Source: CBDCCV01 sp965215025 (lineage in GTDB: Bacteria > Bacteroidota > Rhodothermia > Rhodothermales > Salinibacteraceae). From it: a stretch of DNA of 64,000 nucleotides. The DNA lies in assembly GCA_965215025.1 (NCBI GenBank), contig CBDCCV010000001.1, forward strand, positions 372,001 through 436,000, read 5' to 3'. The number at the start of each line of letters is the position of its first letter. Position 1 is the first letter of the stretch. A program made the position numbers and the translations under genes. Shown one piece after another: positions 17,308 through 25,499 of the stretch. Below the pieces are notes generated by a model that saw only the letters and a program-made list of their open reading frames with translations, was not told the DNA's origin and ran no database searches.

Positions 17308-17349
17308 TGGGATTCCGGCTGGTACAGCTTTTACAACGAGGACGGAAGG

Positions 17350-18420
17350 CTAAAAGCGGAGGGAGAAAGAAGCCCCGGCGCCGTCGCCGTTGATGAGCGG
17401 GGTCAAGACGCGGTCGGGCGGCCTGGCGGGGCGGTACCCGCCCTCCGGGTCGCGGAAGCTGTCGAGGAGGCCGTAGACGTAGGCGCTCACGGCCACGCCC
17501 ACGAGTGCATTCCGCACCCAGTACGCGCGCCGCGCCGTGTCGTAGCGCGCCTGCGTTTGGTCGCCGAGGCGGAGCGCCTCCTCTTCTGTGCCTGCTCGCT
17601 TGTAGTCACGCAGGAGCGCTTCGTAGTCGTTGTTGGCGCGGGCGAAGGAGAGGTGCTGCCACACAGCCCCGCCTGTAGCTGCGACGAACGTGCCCACGAG
17701 CGCCGCGCTCTTCAGCCGCTCGTTTTTGTAGAACTGGCTCACGCCCGGCACGAAGCGCGTCCGCCGCACCGCCGCGCGGTCGGGCCGGACGTAGACCTCG
17801 GCCACGGCCAAGCGCAGCGGCGCCGTCTGCACGGTGACGCGCTCGGTGCGCGTGCCGGCCTCCGGATGCACCGCCGTCACGGCGTACGTCCCGGCCAGCG
17901 TGTCGAGCAGCACGCGCGGCCCGCGCCCGACGCGGCGGCCGTTGATGCGCACCTCGGCCCCGGCGTCGGTGAGGATGGCGAGCGTGGCGCCGCTCTTCAG
18001 GGCGGGGTAGCTGCTGCTGGCGAAGTAGCCCGCACCCCCCGTGCGCACGCCGTGGCTGATGCGGTGGCGCGCCGTCGCCCCCGGCTCAATCGTGGCGTAG
18101 AACGACTGGTCGCTCCGCCCCGCCGTTGCCACGGTGATGCGGTGCTGCCCTGCCGAGAGCCGGAGCTGGCCGCCGCTCGCCATCACATGCGGCGCCTCGA
18201 AGCGGCCGTCCACGACGACGTAGAAGGAGTCCACGGCGCTCCAATCCGAGGCGCTCACGGCCCATCCGCTCGTGATCTGGAGCAGGCCGGTGCTGTCGGT
18301 GGTGGCGGCGGGGCGCTCCTGCGCCTGCGCTGTGGCCGCAAAGAGAGCGCCCGCGGCGATCCACAAGCCGAAGACGGTGCAAAAGGACCGAGCGGTACGG
18401 CGGCGGTAGCGTCGTTTCAT
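17350..18420 (-). CDS. Exported PEGA-domain protein
   Basis: A 356-residue protein with a signal peptide (MKRRYRRRTARSF, hydrophobic core, ATAQAQ). Residues about 35-125 may form a beta domain. A PEGA-like repeat follows (DAGAEVRINGRRVGRGPRVL...LAGTYAVTAVHPEAG), typical of cell-surface proteins. The C-terminal third has FVPGVSQFYKNERLKSAALVG, a hydrophobic helix, then YWVRNALVGVAVSAYVYGLLDSFRD, resembling the DUF5683 family. The start at 18420 is set by the signal peptide. It is the second gene of the operon, 22 bases after the previous stop and 42 before the WD40 lipoprotein. Confidence 0.7.
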   Translation of the reverse strand: MKRRYRRRTARSFCTVFGLWIAAGALFAATAQAQERPAATTDSTGLLQITSGWAVSASDWSAVDSFYVVVDGRFEAPHVMASGGQLRLSAGQHRITVATAGRSDQSFYATIEPGATARHRISHGVRTGGAGYFASSSYPALKSGATLAILTDAGAEVRINGRRVGRGPRVLLDTLAGTYAVTAVHPEAGTRTERVTVQTAPLRLAVAEVYVRPDRAAVRRTRFVPGVSQFYKNERLKSAALVGTFVAATGGAVWQHLSFARANNDYEALLRDYKRAGTEEEALRLGDQTQARYDTARRAYWVRNALVGVAVSAYVYGLLDSFRDPEGGYRPARPPDRVLTPLINGDGAGASFSLRF

Positions 18421-18442
18421 GCCTTTTGCTCTAAAAGAAAAG

Positions 18443-19153
18443 TCACTGTCCGTCATACACACGAATGGCCGCGCGGAAGCGGGCGCGCTGGCGCAGGTTA
18501 GGTACGACGCCCGCAACGAGGATGCCCGCCCCCACGAAGAGCAGCGCGTGCGGCTGAAATACCCCTCCGCCCTCTCCGCCGTAGGTGTCAGACTGATTGA
18601 GCCGCGTAAGGTCGAACGAACGGAAGAAGCCGTACAGCAAGGTCAGCGAGCCGCCTACGTACATGGCATTGCGCGTCCACATCCATTTCCGGGAGGCGTC
18701 GAGACGCTGGATGCTCTCCGGGTCATTAAGCATCGCCGCGCGCAGCGTGGCGTAATCGACAGGCTGAATGGCCTCGTCCCGCTTGGCGAAGAACGGGTAC
18801 GGAGGCTCAACGCGGCGCGCTCCAAAGGGGATGTAGAAATCAAGAAAGGGGTGTTCGCTTGGGGCGACCTGCTCGAGCAAGCGCTCTTTGACCTGCTCCC
18901 GCCCCACCTCACGCTCGACTACCCCATGGTTGACGAAGTGACGGTTGCCGACGCTAAACGTGGAAACACCCGAGAGCGCGTACGTGCTGCTGTCGTCGAA
19001 CACGATGTAGCGCCCGCCACGCACATCCGAGCGCAACGCCACTTCGCCCATGAGGCGTTGACCGCTCTTCAGCCGAACGTGGCCGGCGTCGGGCGTCACG
19101 AGAAGCCGCTGCGCCTGCGAGGCGGCAGGGAGCGCCAAGAGCAAGGACGCCAA
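18443..19153 (-). CDS. Exported protein of unknown function, first gene of the operon
   Basis: About 236 residues. The N-terminus is a signal peptide (LLLALPAASQAQ), then a beta-rich part (VRLKSGQRLMGEV...YIVFDDSSTYAL). The C-terminal part has WMWTRNAMYVGGSLTLLYGFFRSFD, which aligns by eye with the membrane segment of the PEGA protein downstream, and a final hydrophobic helix (ALLFVGAGILVAGVV). The start is uncertain: the listed codon is TTG with no Shine-Dalgarno sequence, and the upstream in-frame codons have no ATG. A non-standard start or a sequencing frameshift near the 5' end is possible. Confidence 0.55.
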   Translation of the reverse strand: MASLLLALPAASQAQRLLVTPDAGHVRLKSGQRLMGEVALRSDVRGGRYIVFDDSSTYALSGVSTFSVGNRHFVNHGVVEREVGREQVKERLLEQVAPSEHPFLDFYIPFGARRVEPPYPFFAKRDEAIQPVDYATLRAAMLNDPESIQRLDASRKWMWTRNAMYVGGSLTLLYGFFRSFDLTRLNQSDTYGGEGGGVFQPHALLFVGAGILVAGVVPNLRQRARFRAAIRVYDGQ

Positions 19154-19573
19154 AAGAAGAGGACAAGGACCGGAGAACCGAGTGCGCCGCGCCGCGCGAA
19201 CGGGACTGCTGATGCGGTACTGCTGCTGTACAACACGCTTCTGTAAACTGAGATGGGTCGAAACGAACTTCAGAACGGCCGGAAAGAGCCTCCATCGGCT
19301 CTAACCGTCGCCTCCTACAAGAGCTGCGAGCGGAGTATATGAAACGCTAATAGAACATGCAAACCTCCAGCCAATATTTTCCGTGCAACGTCCGAAGCGA
19401 TGCCGTAGCGCGTGCAAGGAGGCCAGCTCCGGTGCAGATCAGTGCCGACCCAAGATAGCATGAATCCATGCGAACGGGCGCAGTCAGGGAGGCCACCGTT
19501 GGAACCGAGGGATCGTCTTCCGCTTGAAGCTTTAAGCGCTCCATCTCTCTGTATCATCGCCTCTTAGACGCCT
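19154..19573. other. Intergenic gap of 420 bases
   Basis: Lies between the divergent exported-protein operon and ccmF, so it should hold both promoters. I see no clear -35/-10 pair, hairpin or conserved coding frame. The only open frames (for example on the minus strand 19315-19557) have no domain character and are not annotated. Confidence 0.5.
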
Positions 19574-22054
19574 ATGCTGGGCACCGTCGGCCAACTGCTG
19601 ATCCTCCTTGCGCTGGTCACGTGCGCGCTCTCCGGCGTGGGGTTTTTCTTGGCGGCGCGGCGCGCTTCGGATGCGCCGGCGTGGCTGCCGGTCGGGCGCG
19701 CGGCGTGGGGGGCCATGCTCGCCTCCCTCCTCGGCGCGGCGGGGGTGCTGTTCTACCTCATTCTGAACCATCAGTACCAGTACGCCTACGTCTACCAGAA
19801 CTCCTCGAACGCGCTGCCGCTGCACTACCTCTTCTCCTCGTTCTGGGCCGGGCAGGAAGGCTCGTTTTTGGTGTGGATGCTGATGACGGGCTTCGTCGGC
19901 GCGGCGTTTATGCGGTGGACGCGGAGCTACGAGGCGCCCGTGATGGCGGTGATCGCCCTCTGTCAGCTTTTTATGATCTCGATGGTGGCCGGCCTGCAGA
20001 TCGGACCGCTCTCGATTGGCGCCTCGCCGTTTGCCACGCTGGCCGAGGCGTTTCCCGAAGCGCCCATCTTTCAGCAAAACCCCGGCTTCATCCCCGCCGA
20101 CGGCACGGGGCTGAACGACCTCCTCCAGAACCCGTGGATGGTGATCCATCCGCCCACGCTCTTCGCCGGTTTCTCGCTGATGATCGTCCCCTTCGCCCTG
20201 GCGATTGCGGCGCTCTGGAAGCGGCGCTACACCGAGTGGGTGCGGGCGGCGCTGCCGTGGACGCTCGCCGCGGTGGCCGTCCTCGGCGTCGGCATTGCGA
20301 TGGGCGGCTACTGGGCGTACGTCACGCTCTCCTTTGGCGGGTACTGGGCGTGGGACCCCGTGGAAAACTCGTCGCTCGTGCCGTGGCTCGTGGGCATCGC
20401 CGCGCTGCACACCATGCTCGTGCAGCGGAAGAGCGGGCGCAGCCACAAGGCGGCGTTCTTCCTGAGCATCCTGAGCTTCATCCTCGTCGTCTACTCCACG
20501 TTCCTCACGCGCAGCGGCATCCTGGGCGACATCTCCGTGCACTCGTTCGTGGACCTCGGCCTCTACAACCAGCTCCTCCTCTGGATTCTGACGATGGGCG
20601 CCGTGGGCTTTGGCCTCTTTGCGTGGCGCTACCGCGAGCTGCCCGCGCCTGAGAAGGAGCCGAACGTGCTCTCGCGCGAGTTCATGATCTTCTCCGGCGC
20701 GATGCTCCTCTGCGCCACCGCCGCTGTCATCACCCTCGGCACGAGCGCGCCGATCTTCGGGCGCCTCTTCCGCGATACGCCCTCCGGCGTGCCGATTGAG
20801 TTCTACAACAGCTGGACGCTCCCGCTGGCGCTCGGCTTCGTCTTTTTGGCGGGCCTCGGGCAGCTTTTCTGGTGGAACAAGATGAGCGTGGAGAACCTCA
20901 ATCGCGTTTTGGTTAAGCCGCTGGGGCTGGCCGTGGCCTCTACGGTGGCCGTCTTGCTCTTCACGCCGTTCGTGGAGCAGACGGTGGTGTTGCCCTCCCA
21001 GGCGTCTCCGCCCGCGCTTTCAGAGGCGGCGCTCCTGGGCGGACTGGCCGAGTTCTGGGCCGTCTACGGGCAGGGGCTTTTGCTGCTCCTGCTCGTCTTC
21101 GCCGGCTTTTTCGCGCTCTACGGCAACGGCCTCGTCCTCTGGCGCATCGGGCGCGGGAACGCGCGGATGGCTGGCGGCGCGCTCTCGCACGTCGGCTTTG
21201 CGCTTCTCATCCTGGGCGTGATCGCCTCGGGTGGCTTCTCGAACCCGCTCAGCGGCATGGCGCGTCCGGGACAGGAACCGCGCGACAACTTCATCCTCGC
21301 GCGCGGCGAGACGCGCACCGTCGAGGGCTACCAGGTCACCTACGCCGGCCAGGAAAAAACCGAGCGCGGGCGCACGCGCTACCTCCTCGACTTCGTGGAC
21401 CCGCAGGGGCGCGCGTTCACGCTCGGCCCCGTGGCCTACGAGGGTGGCGGCGAGCAGTGGTTCCTCCACCCCGACGTAAAAACGTACGTCGAAAAAGACA
21501 TCTTCGCCGCTGTCACTCCGCGCGCCGCCACCGGCGTGGACCAATCCGGCGGCACCACCGGCGGCGAGATGATGCTCGCTCAGGGCGACTCGACGGTGAT
21601 TGGCGAGGGGCGCTTTGCGGTAAGCTTCACCGGCTTCGACCTCTTAAAAGGCCCCGGCACCACGCGCCCCACGCCCGAAGGCATCCCGGACGATGCGCAG
21701 ATGGCCGTCGGCGCGCGCCTCGAAGTGACGAACATCGGCACCGGCGAGACGCGCCGGCTCGACCCCGTGTACCTCGTCATGCAGGACCGCATGGAGCAGT
21801 TCTTGCAGACGCGCGTGGCGGACTGGGATCTCACCTTCACCTTCACCGGCATGGACGTGAACGCGGGCGAGGCCGTCATCGCCGTCGAGGGCGTGGACGT
21901 GATGCCGGAGGACTGGCTCGTGGTGCAGGCGTACGAGAAGCCGTTCATCGGGCTGTTGTGGGCGGGCATCCTCGTGCTCTCGCTTGGCTTCGTCGTCTCC
22001 TGGGGCCGGCGCGTGCAGGACGCGCGCTTCGAGCGCCGCCGCAACAAGGCCTAA
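19574..22054 (+). CDS. ccmF: Cytochrome c maturation haem lyase CcmF
   Basis: An 826-residue polytopic membrane protein with many hydrophobic segments across residues 1-560. The haem-handling tryptophan-rich region is FGGYWAWDPVENSSLVPWL (about 255-273). Other CcmF landmarks are FSSFWAGQEGSFLVW, NPWMVIHPPTLFAGF and RSGILGDISVHSF. A large periplasmic domain follows and a final transmembrane helix (FIGLLWAGILVLSLGFVVSW). CcmF attaches haem covalently to apocytochrome c with CcmH/CcmI-type partners, none of which is encoded here. The aspartic-protease gene follows after 20 bases. Confidence 0.93.
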   Translation: MLGTVGQLLILLALVTCALSGVGFFLAARRASDAPAWLPVGRAAWGAMLASLLGAAGVLFYLILNHQYQYAYVYQNSSNALPLHYLFSSFWAGQEGSFLVWMLMTGFVGAAFMRWTRSYEAPVMAVIALCQLFMISMVAGLQIGPLSIGASPFATLAEAFPEAPIFQQNPGFIPADGTGLNDLLQNPWMVIHPPTLFAGFSLMIVPFALAIAALWKRRYTEWVRAALPWTLAAVAVLGVGIAMGGYWAYVTLSFGGYWAWDPVENSSLVPWLVGIAALHTMLVQRKSGRSHKAAFFLSILSFILVVYSTFLTRSGILGDISVHSFVDLGLYNQLLLWILTMGAVGFGLFAWRYRELPAPEKEPNVLSREFMIFSGAMLLCATAAVITLGTSAPIFGRLFRDTPSGVPIEFYNSWTLPLALGFVFLAGLGQLFWWNKMSVENLNRVLVKPLGLAVASTVAVLLFTPFVEQTVVLPSQASPPALSEAALLGGLAEFWAVYGQGLLLLLLVFAGFFALYGNGLVLWRIGRGNARMAGGALSHVGFALLILGVIASGGFSNPLSGMARPGQEPRDNFILARGETRTVEGYQVTYAGQEKTERGRTRYLLDFVDPQGRAFTLGPVAYEGGGEQWFLHPDVKTYVEKDIFAAVTPRAATGVDQSGGTTGGEMMLAQGDSTVIGEGRFAVSFTGFDLLKGPGTTRPTPEGIPDDAQMAVGARLEVTNIGTGETRRLDPVYLVMQDRMEQFLQTRVADWDLTFTFTGMDVNAGEAVIAVEGVDVMPEDWLVVQAYEKPFIGLLWAGILVLSLGFVVSWGRRVQDARFERRRNKA

Positions 22055-22074
22055 GCAGGCCGGAGGGTTTTCCC

Positions 22075-22545
22075 ATGATGAAGGTCAAATATCGCTCCCG
22101 CTTCACCCGCAAACTCGAGGATTGGATGGGCGAGATCAAGGAAACGATCCGATTGGAAAACACCGAAGACCGAGCGGTCGCCAGGCGCGGCTACATCGAA
22201 GAAGATGAGGTCCGCGCGGTCGAGATCGAGGCCATCGCCGACACGGGCGCGCGCACGCTGGCGCTGCCGCAGGACGTCATCGAGCGCATCGGCGTGAGGC
22301 AGCAGGGCGAGGTCAAGGTCAGCTTTGCCGATGACCGCCGCGAGATGCTGCCCATCGTCGGACCCATCACGATCACCGTGGCGGGGCGCTCTACCGTGGT
22401 GGACGCTATCGCGCTGCCGGCCGGGAGCGAGGCTTTGATCGGGCAGATCGTCTTCGAGCGCCTCGACCTCGTGGCCGATTGCGTAGAAGAGCGGCTCGTC
22501 CCCTCGCCGGACTCGCCGCACTTCCCGGAGTTGAGCCTGCGCTGA
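22075..22545 (+). CDS. Clan AA (retropepsin-like) aspartic protease
   Basis: A 156-residue soluble protein. The motif EAIADTGARTLALPQDVIERIG contains the D-T-G triad of clan AA single-domain aspartic proteases, and the later hydrophobic-glycine segment ALIGQIVFERLDLVAD is the matching ILG-type element. Such proteases work as homodimers. The N-terminal 45 residues are charged and family-specific. The start is ATG 22075; ATG 22078 is also possible. It follows ccmF by 20 bases and is probably co-transcribed, but the target is unknown. Confidence 0.75.
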   Translation: MMKVKYRSRFTRKLEDWMGEIKETIRLENTEDRAVARRGYIEEDEVRAVEIEAIADTGARTLALPQDVIERIGVRQQGEVKVSFADDRREMLPIVGPITITVAGRSTVVDAIALPAGSEALIGQIVFERLDLVADCVEERLVPSPDSPHFPELSLR

Positions 22546-22576
22546 CGCCCGCCGCCCCTCAGCGGCAGACGCCGCC

Positions 22577-22750
22577 TCAGCCTCTCGGCTGTTTCTCGCG
22601 CATCTGGTAAAGCCGGTACGACGCAAACGCGCAGATGGCCCCGCTGACGAGCGCACGCCACGGCGCGCCGCTGGCCAGGCGCAGCACCGTGAGCGTGAGC
22701 GTAACCACCGCCACGCCGAGATAGATGTACTTGAGCGTCTTCGGGTTCAT
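22577..22750 (-). CDS. Small two-helix membrane protein
   Basis: A 57-codon reading frame, too short for ordinary ORF cut-offs. The product starts MNPKTLKYIYLGVAVVTLTL and contains a second hydrophobic segment (WRALVSGAICAFASYRLYQM) and a basic tail. The two hydrophobic stretches and charged ends suit a small inner-membrane protein. It lies between the aspartic protease and the royal-jelly-type lipoprotein gene, with only 15 bases to the latter's stop codon, so it could be the distal gene of that minus-strand unit. No homologue recognised. Confidence 0.55.
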   Translation of the reverse strand: MNPKTLKYIYLGVAVVTLTLTVLRLASGAPWRALVSGAICAFASYRLYQMREKQPRG

Positions 22751-22765
22751 GCAGCGGTGGACGTT

Positions 22766-23908
22766 CTATTGGGAAGCGGGGACGATTCTGAACACTTTGA
22801 ACGGCTCCGTGCGCGCGCCTGTGCCGCCGTTAAACTGCGGCTGGAGGTGGATCTGCGAGGTCGTCACGTAGAGGCGCCCGTCCGGCCCGATGGCGAAGCT
22901 GTCCGGCCACCTGAGGCGCGCGTCCTGGACGACGGTCTCCATCTCGCCGGAGTCCGGCAGGTAGCGCAGCACGGCGTCCTCTTCAAGCGCGGTGTGGTAG
23001 ATGCGCCCCTGCGCGTCGGCGATCATGCCGTCGGTGACGGCGGTGGGGCCGAGGTCCTGCACCTGCCGCGCGCGCTCCTCGGCGGTGACCTCCGGATTCG
23101 TCAAAGCGGGCGTGACGATGCGGAAGAGGTGCGTGCCCGTGAGCGCGTGGTAGTACAGGAACTGGTCGTACGGATCAAGCGCGAGGCCATCGGCGTGGAT
23201 GCGCGGTCCCTCTCCGTCCGGCCCGCGCACCTCCTCGCCGCCGATGACGAGCACGTAGCCCGAATCGGCCCGCGTGGACGGGTGATCGTCCAGGACGCGC
23301 CGGCTCTCGCCCGTGGAGAGGTTGACGACGACGAGCGCGCCCAGGCCCGAGTCGGTGATGTAGGCGTGCTGCTGCTCGGCGTCCACGCGCACGTCGTTGA
23401 GGTAGCTCTTCTCGGGCGCGACCTCTTCATTGAAGACGAAGGTGCGCACGACCGCGTTCGTCTCCAGGTCGATCTGGACGAGCTTGGCACCGCCGGGCAC
23501 CACGCCTTGAAAAAGCGGCGAGGCCGCGTCGAGCACCCAGAGCGTCTCGGGGTTGCGCGGGTCGATGTAGACGCTCTGCACGCAGATGAAGTGCTCACTC
23601 GGGTCGAGGCCTGCGCCCCAGCGGTTCCAGGCGCGGTTCGGGTACGCCACCCGCTCGCCACCGCCGGAGCGCACCTCGTAGACAGAAGCGCCGTGCGGCT
23701 CGCTCCAATGCGGCGCGTTCACGAAGAGGCGCCCGCCGCCGGAGACGGCCACGCCGGTGATGCGCGTGGAATCGAACGCGGCTACCGTTTCAAGCGCGGC
23801 GTGCGGCGCCTCGGGGATGGCCGCCGGCTCCGAGCCTGCACAGCCCGCGCCAAGCACCGCGAGAAAAGAGGCGGCGGCAAGCGCAAGGAAGCGGAACGGG
23901 AACGGCAT
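22766..23908 (-). CDS. Royal-jelly/yellow-type beta-propeller lipoprotein
   Basis: A 380-residue lipoprotein: signal peptide ending LGAGCAG, then a six-bladed propeller of the MRJP/yellow family. Landmarks are ITGVAVSGGGRLFVNAPHW, YPNRAWNRW, FICVQSVYIDPRNPETLWVLD, YLNDVRVDAEQQHAYITDSG, IHADGLALDPYDQFLYYHAL and SFAIGPDGRLYVT. Bacterial members are exported and often described as SMP-30/gluconolactonase-like, but no catalytic assignment is secure. It stands upstream of a small membrane-protein gene and 30 bases downstream of the unknown gene 23939-24409. Confidence 0.8.
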   Translation of the reverse strand: MPFPFRFLALAAASFLAVLGAGCAGSEPAAIPEAPHAALETVAAFDSTRITGVAVSGGGRLFVNAPHWSEPHGASVYEVRSGGGERVAYPNRAWNRWGAGLDPSEHFICVQSVYIDPRNPETLWVLDAASPLFQGVVPGGAKLVQIDLETNAVVRTFVFNEEVAPEKSYLNDVRVDAEQQHAYITDSGLGALVVVNLSTGESRRVLDDHPSTRADSGYVLVIGGEEVRGPDGEGPRIHADGLALDPYDQFLYYHALTGTHLFRIVTPALTNPEVTAEERARQVQDLGPTAVTDGMIADAQGRIYHTALEEDAVLRYLPDSGEMETVVQDARLRWPDSFAIGPDGRLYVTTSQIHLQPQFNGGTGARTEPFKVFRIVPASQ

Positions 23909-23938
23909 ACCGCACGCGGTGCAGGATTGGGCAGAAAG

Positions 23939-24409
23939 CTACGCCGCGACCAACTCGGCCAACTGCTCGCGCCTCGGCGCCACGCGCGGCTGTGGAGGCG
24001 ACACCCTTCCGTCCTCGTCTGCGCTGCCGCCCTGCCGCGCGCGGATGGCTTCGCGCCAGGCCTGGTCGAGGTGCGCGTAGTCGCGGTCTTGCAGCGCCTC
24101 GCTCAAGCCGCTTAGGCACTGGAAACCAAAGCTCACCGGCGAAAGGCTCGCACGCGGCGCGCTGCTTAGGTTCAAAAGATGCGCGCGCACGAGGCCCACG
24201 CGGAAGTCGCCGTGCAGCTGGCCGAGTACGCAGCGGTGGCCGCTGCCCAGGGCGAGCGTGTCCGCATCCACGTCGTCAGGCCAGCCGGGCGCCACGTCAT
24301 CGAGGTAGGCGGCGCCGCGCCGGACGCGCCGGCGGGCATCGGCGAGGGTGACGCGGCGGGTGCGGCGGGCCGCGGCCCATCGGCTGAAAAAGGCTTTGAT
24401 CTGCTGCAT
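23939..24409 (-). CDS. Protein of unknown function with a CVLGQ motif
   Basis: A 156-residue soluble protein. A basic N-terminus (AAARRTRRVTLADARRRVRRG) precedes AYLDDVAPGWPDDVDADTL and HRCVLGQLHGDFRVG. The order L-D-x-x-x-P-G-W ... I/V-D-x-x-x-L ... C-V-L-G-Q-x-x-G resembles a family of uncharacterised proteins seen in actinobacteria and their phages. The C-terminal half includes FGFQCLSG and a charged tail. No signal peptide or membrane helix. It reads toward the royal-jelly-type gene with a 30-base gap. Confidence 0.6.
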   Translation of the reverse strand: MQQIKAFFSRWAAARRTRRVTLADARRRVRRGAAYLDDVAPGWPDDVDADTLALGSGHRCVLGQLHGDFRVGLVRAHLLNLSSAPRASLSPVSFGFQCLSGLSEALQDRDYAHLDQAWREAIRARQGGSADEDGRVSPPQPRVAPRREQLAELVAA

Positions 24410-24629
24410 CGACAGGTCTTTAACTGGGAGGGGACTTCCAACGTACCCGCGCGCCGTGCTTTGAGATCCGCCGCCCCAGCTTCTTTTAGAACGGCCTCTG
24501 CGCGCTTCTTTGCCCGAAAATCATCCGCATGAAGGAAGCCAGCGTGCAAGCCAGAGGTAGTACCAAGCAGCCCGCGCACCGCCGCGCGGCGTCTTTGCCT
24601 TCTTGTAGCTACCCGCTTTGTCTGCCTCT

Positions 24630-25442
24630 ATGCCGTATGATGTGACGGACTTTCAGCAGGAGGTGGTCGAGGCCAGCCATGAGCGTCCCGTTTTGGTGGA
24701 CTTCTGGGCGCCGTGGTGCGGGCCGTGCCGCGCGCTCGGCCCGGTGCTTGAACGCCTCGCCGCCGAGCAGAGCGCCTGGCGCCTCGCCAAAGTGAACACG
24801 GACGAGCACCCGGACGACGCCCGGCGTTACGGCGTGCGCGGCATCCCCGCCGTCAAGCTCTTCTCCGAGGGGACCGTAGTGGACGAGTTCACGGGCGCGC
24901 TCCCGGAGCCGGCCGTCCGCCGCTGGCTCGAGCGCGTCCTGCCGAGCAAGGCGAAAAAGCTCCTGGGCCAGTCCGAAACCCTCCTCGCCGAAGGGCGCCC
25001 CGCCGAGGCCGCGCTGCTCCTGCGCGAGGCGCTCATCTACGAGCCGGGACACGTCGAGGTGCAGATTCGCCTCGCCCAGGCCCTCGCCTTTGATGCGCCC
25101 GAAGAGGCCGCCGCCCTCGCCCAGGACGCCGACGCCGCCCGCCCGGATCTCTTGCAGATCAAGGAGGCCGTGCTCACAATCGCCCGCCTGCTGCGCCTCG
25201 CCGCGCACCCGGACGAACTGCCCGCAAGCGACGCCCGCGCCGACTACGCCGCCGCCCTCAGCGCCCTGGCCGATAGCGATTTCGACGCGGCGCTCGACGG
25301 CTTCATCCGCGTCGTGCAAAAAAGCCGCGCGTACGACGACGACGGCGCGCGCAAGGCCTGCGTGGCGCTCTTCACGCTCCTAAGCAGCGAGCACGAGGCC
25401 GTCCGCCGGCACCGCCGCACCTTCGACATGGCGCTGTACTGA
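24630..25442 (+). CDS. Thioredoxin-TPR protein (CnoX/YbbN-like)
   Basis: A 270-residue protein. An N-terminal thioredoxin domain (about 1-108) has VLVDFWAPWCGPCRALGPVL with an intact CGPC pair and the cis-Pro loop GVRGIPAVKLF. It is followed by TPR-like helices (AEGRPAEAALLLREALIYEPGH) and a C-terminal repeat pair, the architecture of YbbN/CnoX chaperedoxins that hold damaged proteins and pass them to GroEL. The start is ATG 24630; an in-frame TTG lies four codons upstream. Confidence 0.85.
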   Translation: MPYDVTDFQQEVVEASHERPVLVDFWAPWCGPCRALGPVLERLAAEQSAWRLAKVNTDEHPDDARRYGVRGIPAVKLFSEGTVVDEFTGALPEPAVRRWLERVLPSKAKKLLGQSETLLAEGRPAEAALLLREALIYEPGHVEVQIRLAQALAFDAPEEAAALAQDADAARPDLLQIKEAVLTIARLLRLAAHPDELPASDARADYAAALSALADSDFDAALDGFIRVVQKSRAYDDDGARKACVALFTLLSSEHEAVRRHRRTFDMALY

Positions 25443-25499
25443 TTTCGGATTGTCCAAGCCTGAGAGGGTAGCGACCAATCCCCAATCTAAAATCCAAAA

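Noticed and set aside
19315..19557. Short minus-strand frames between the exported operon and ccmF
   Set aside because: No signal peptide, motif or ribosome-binding site; two overlapping frames are equally open.
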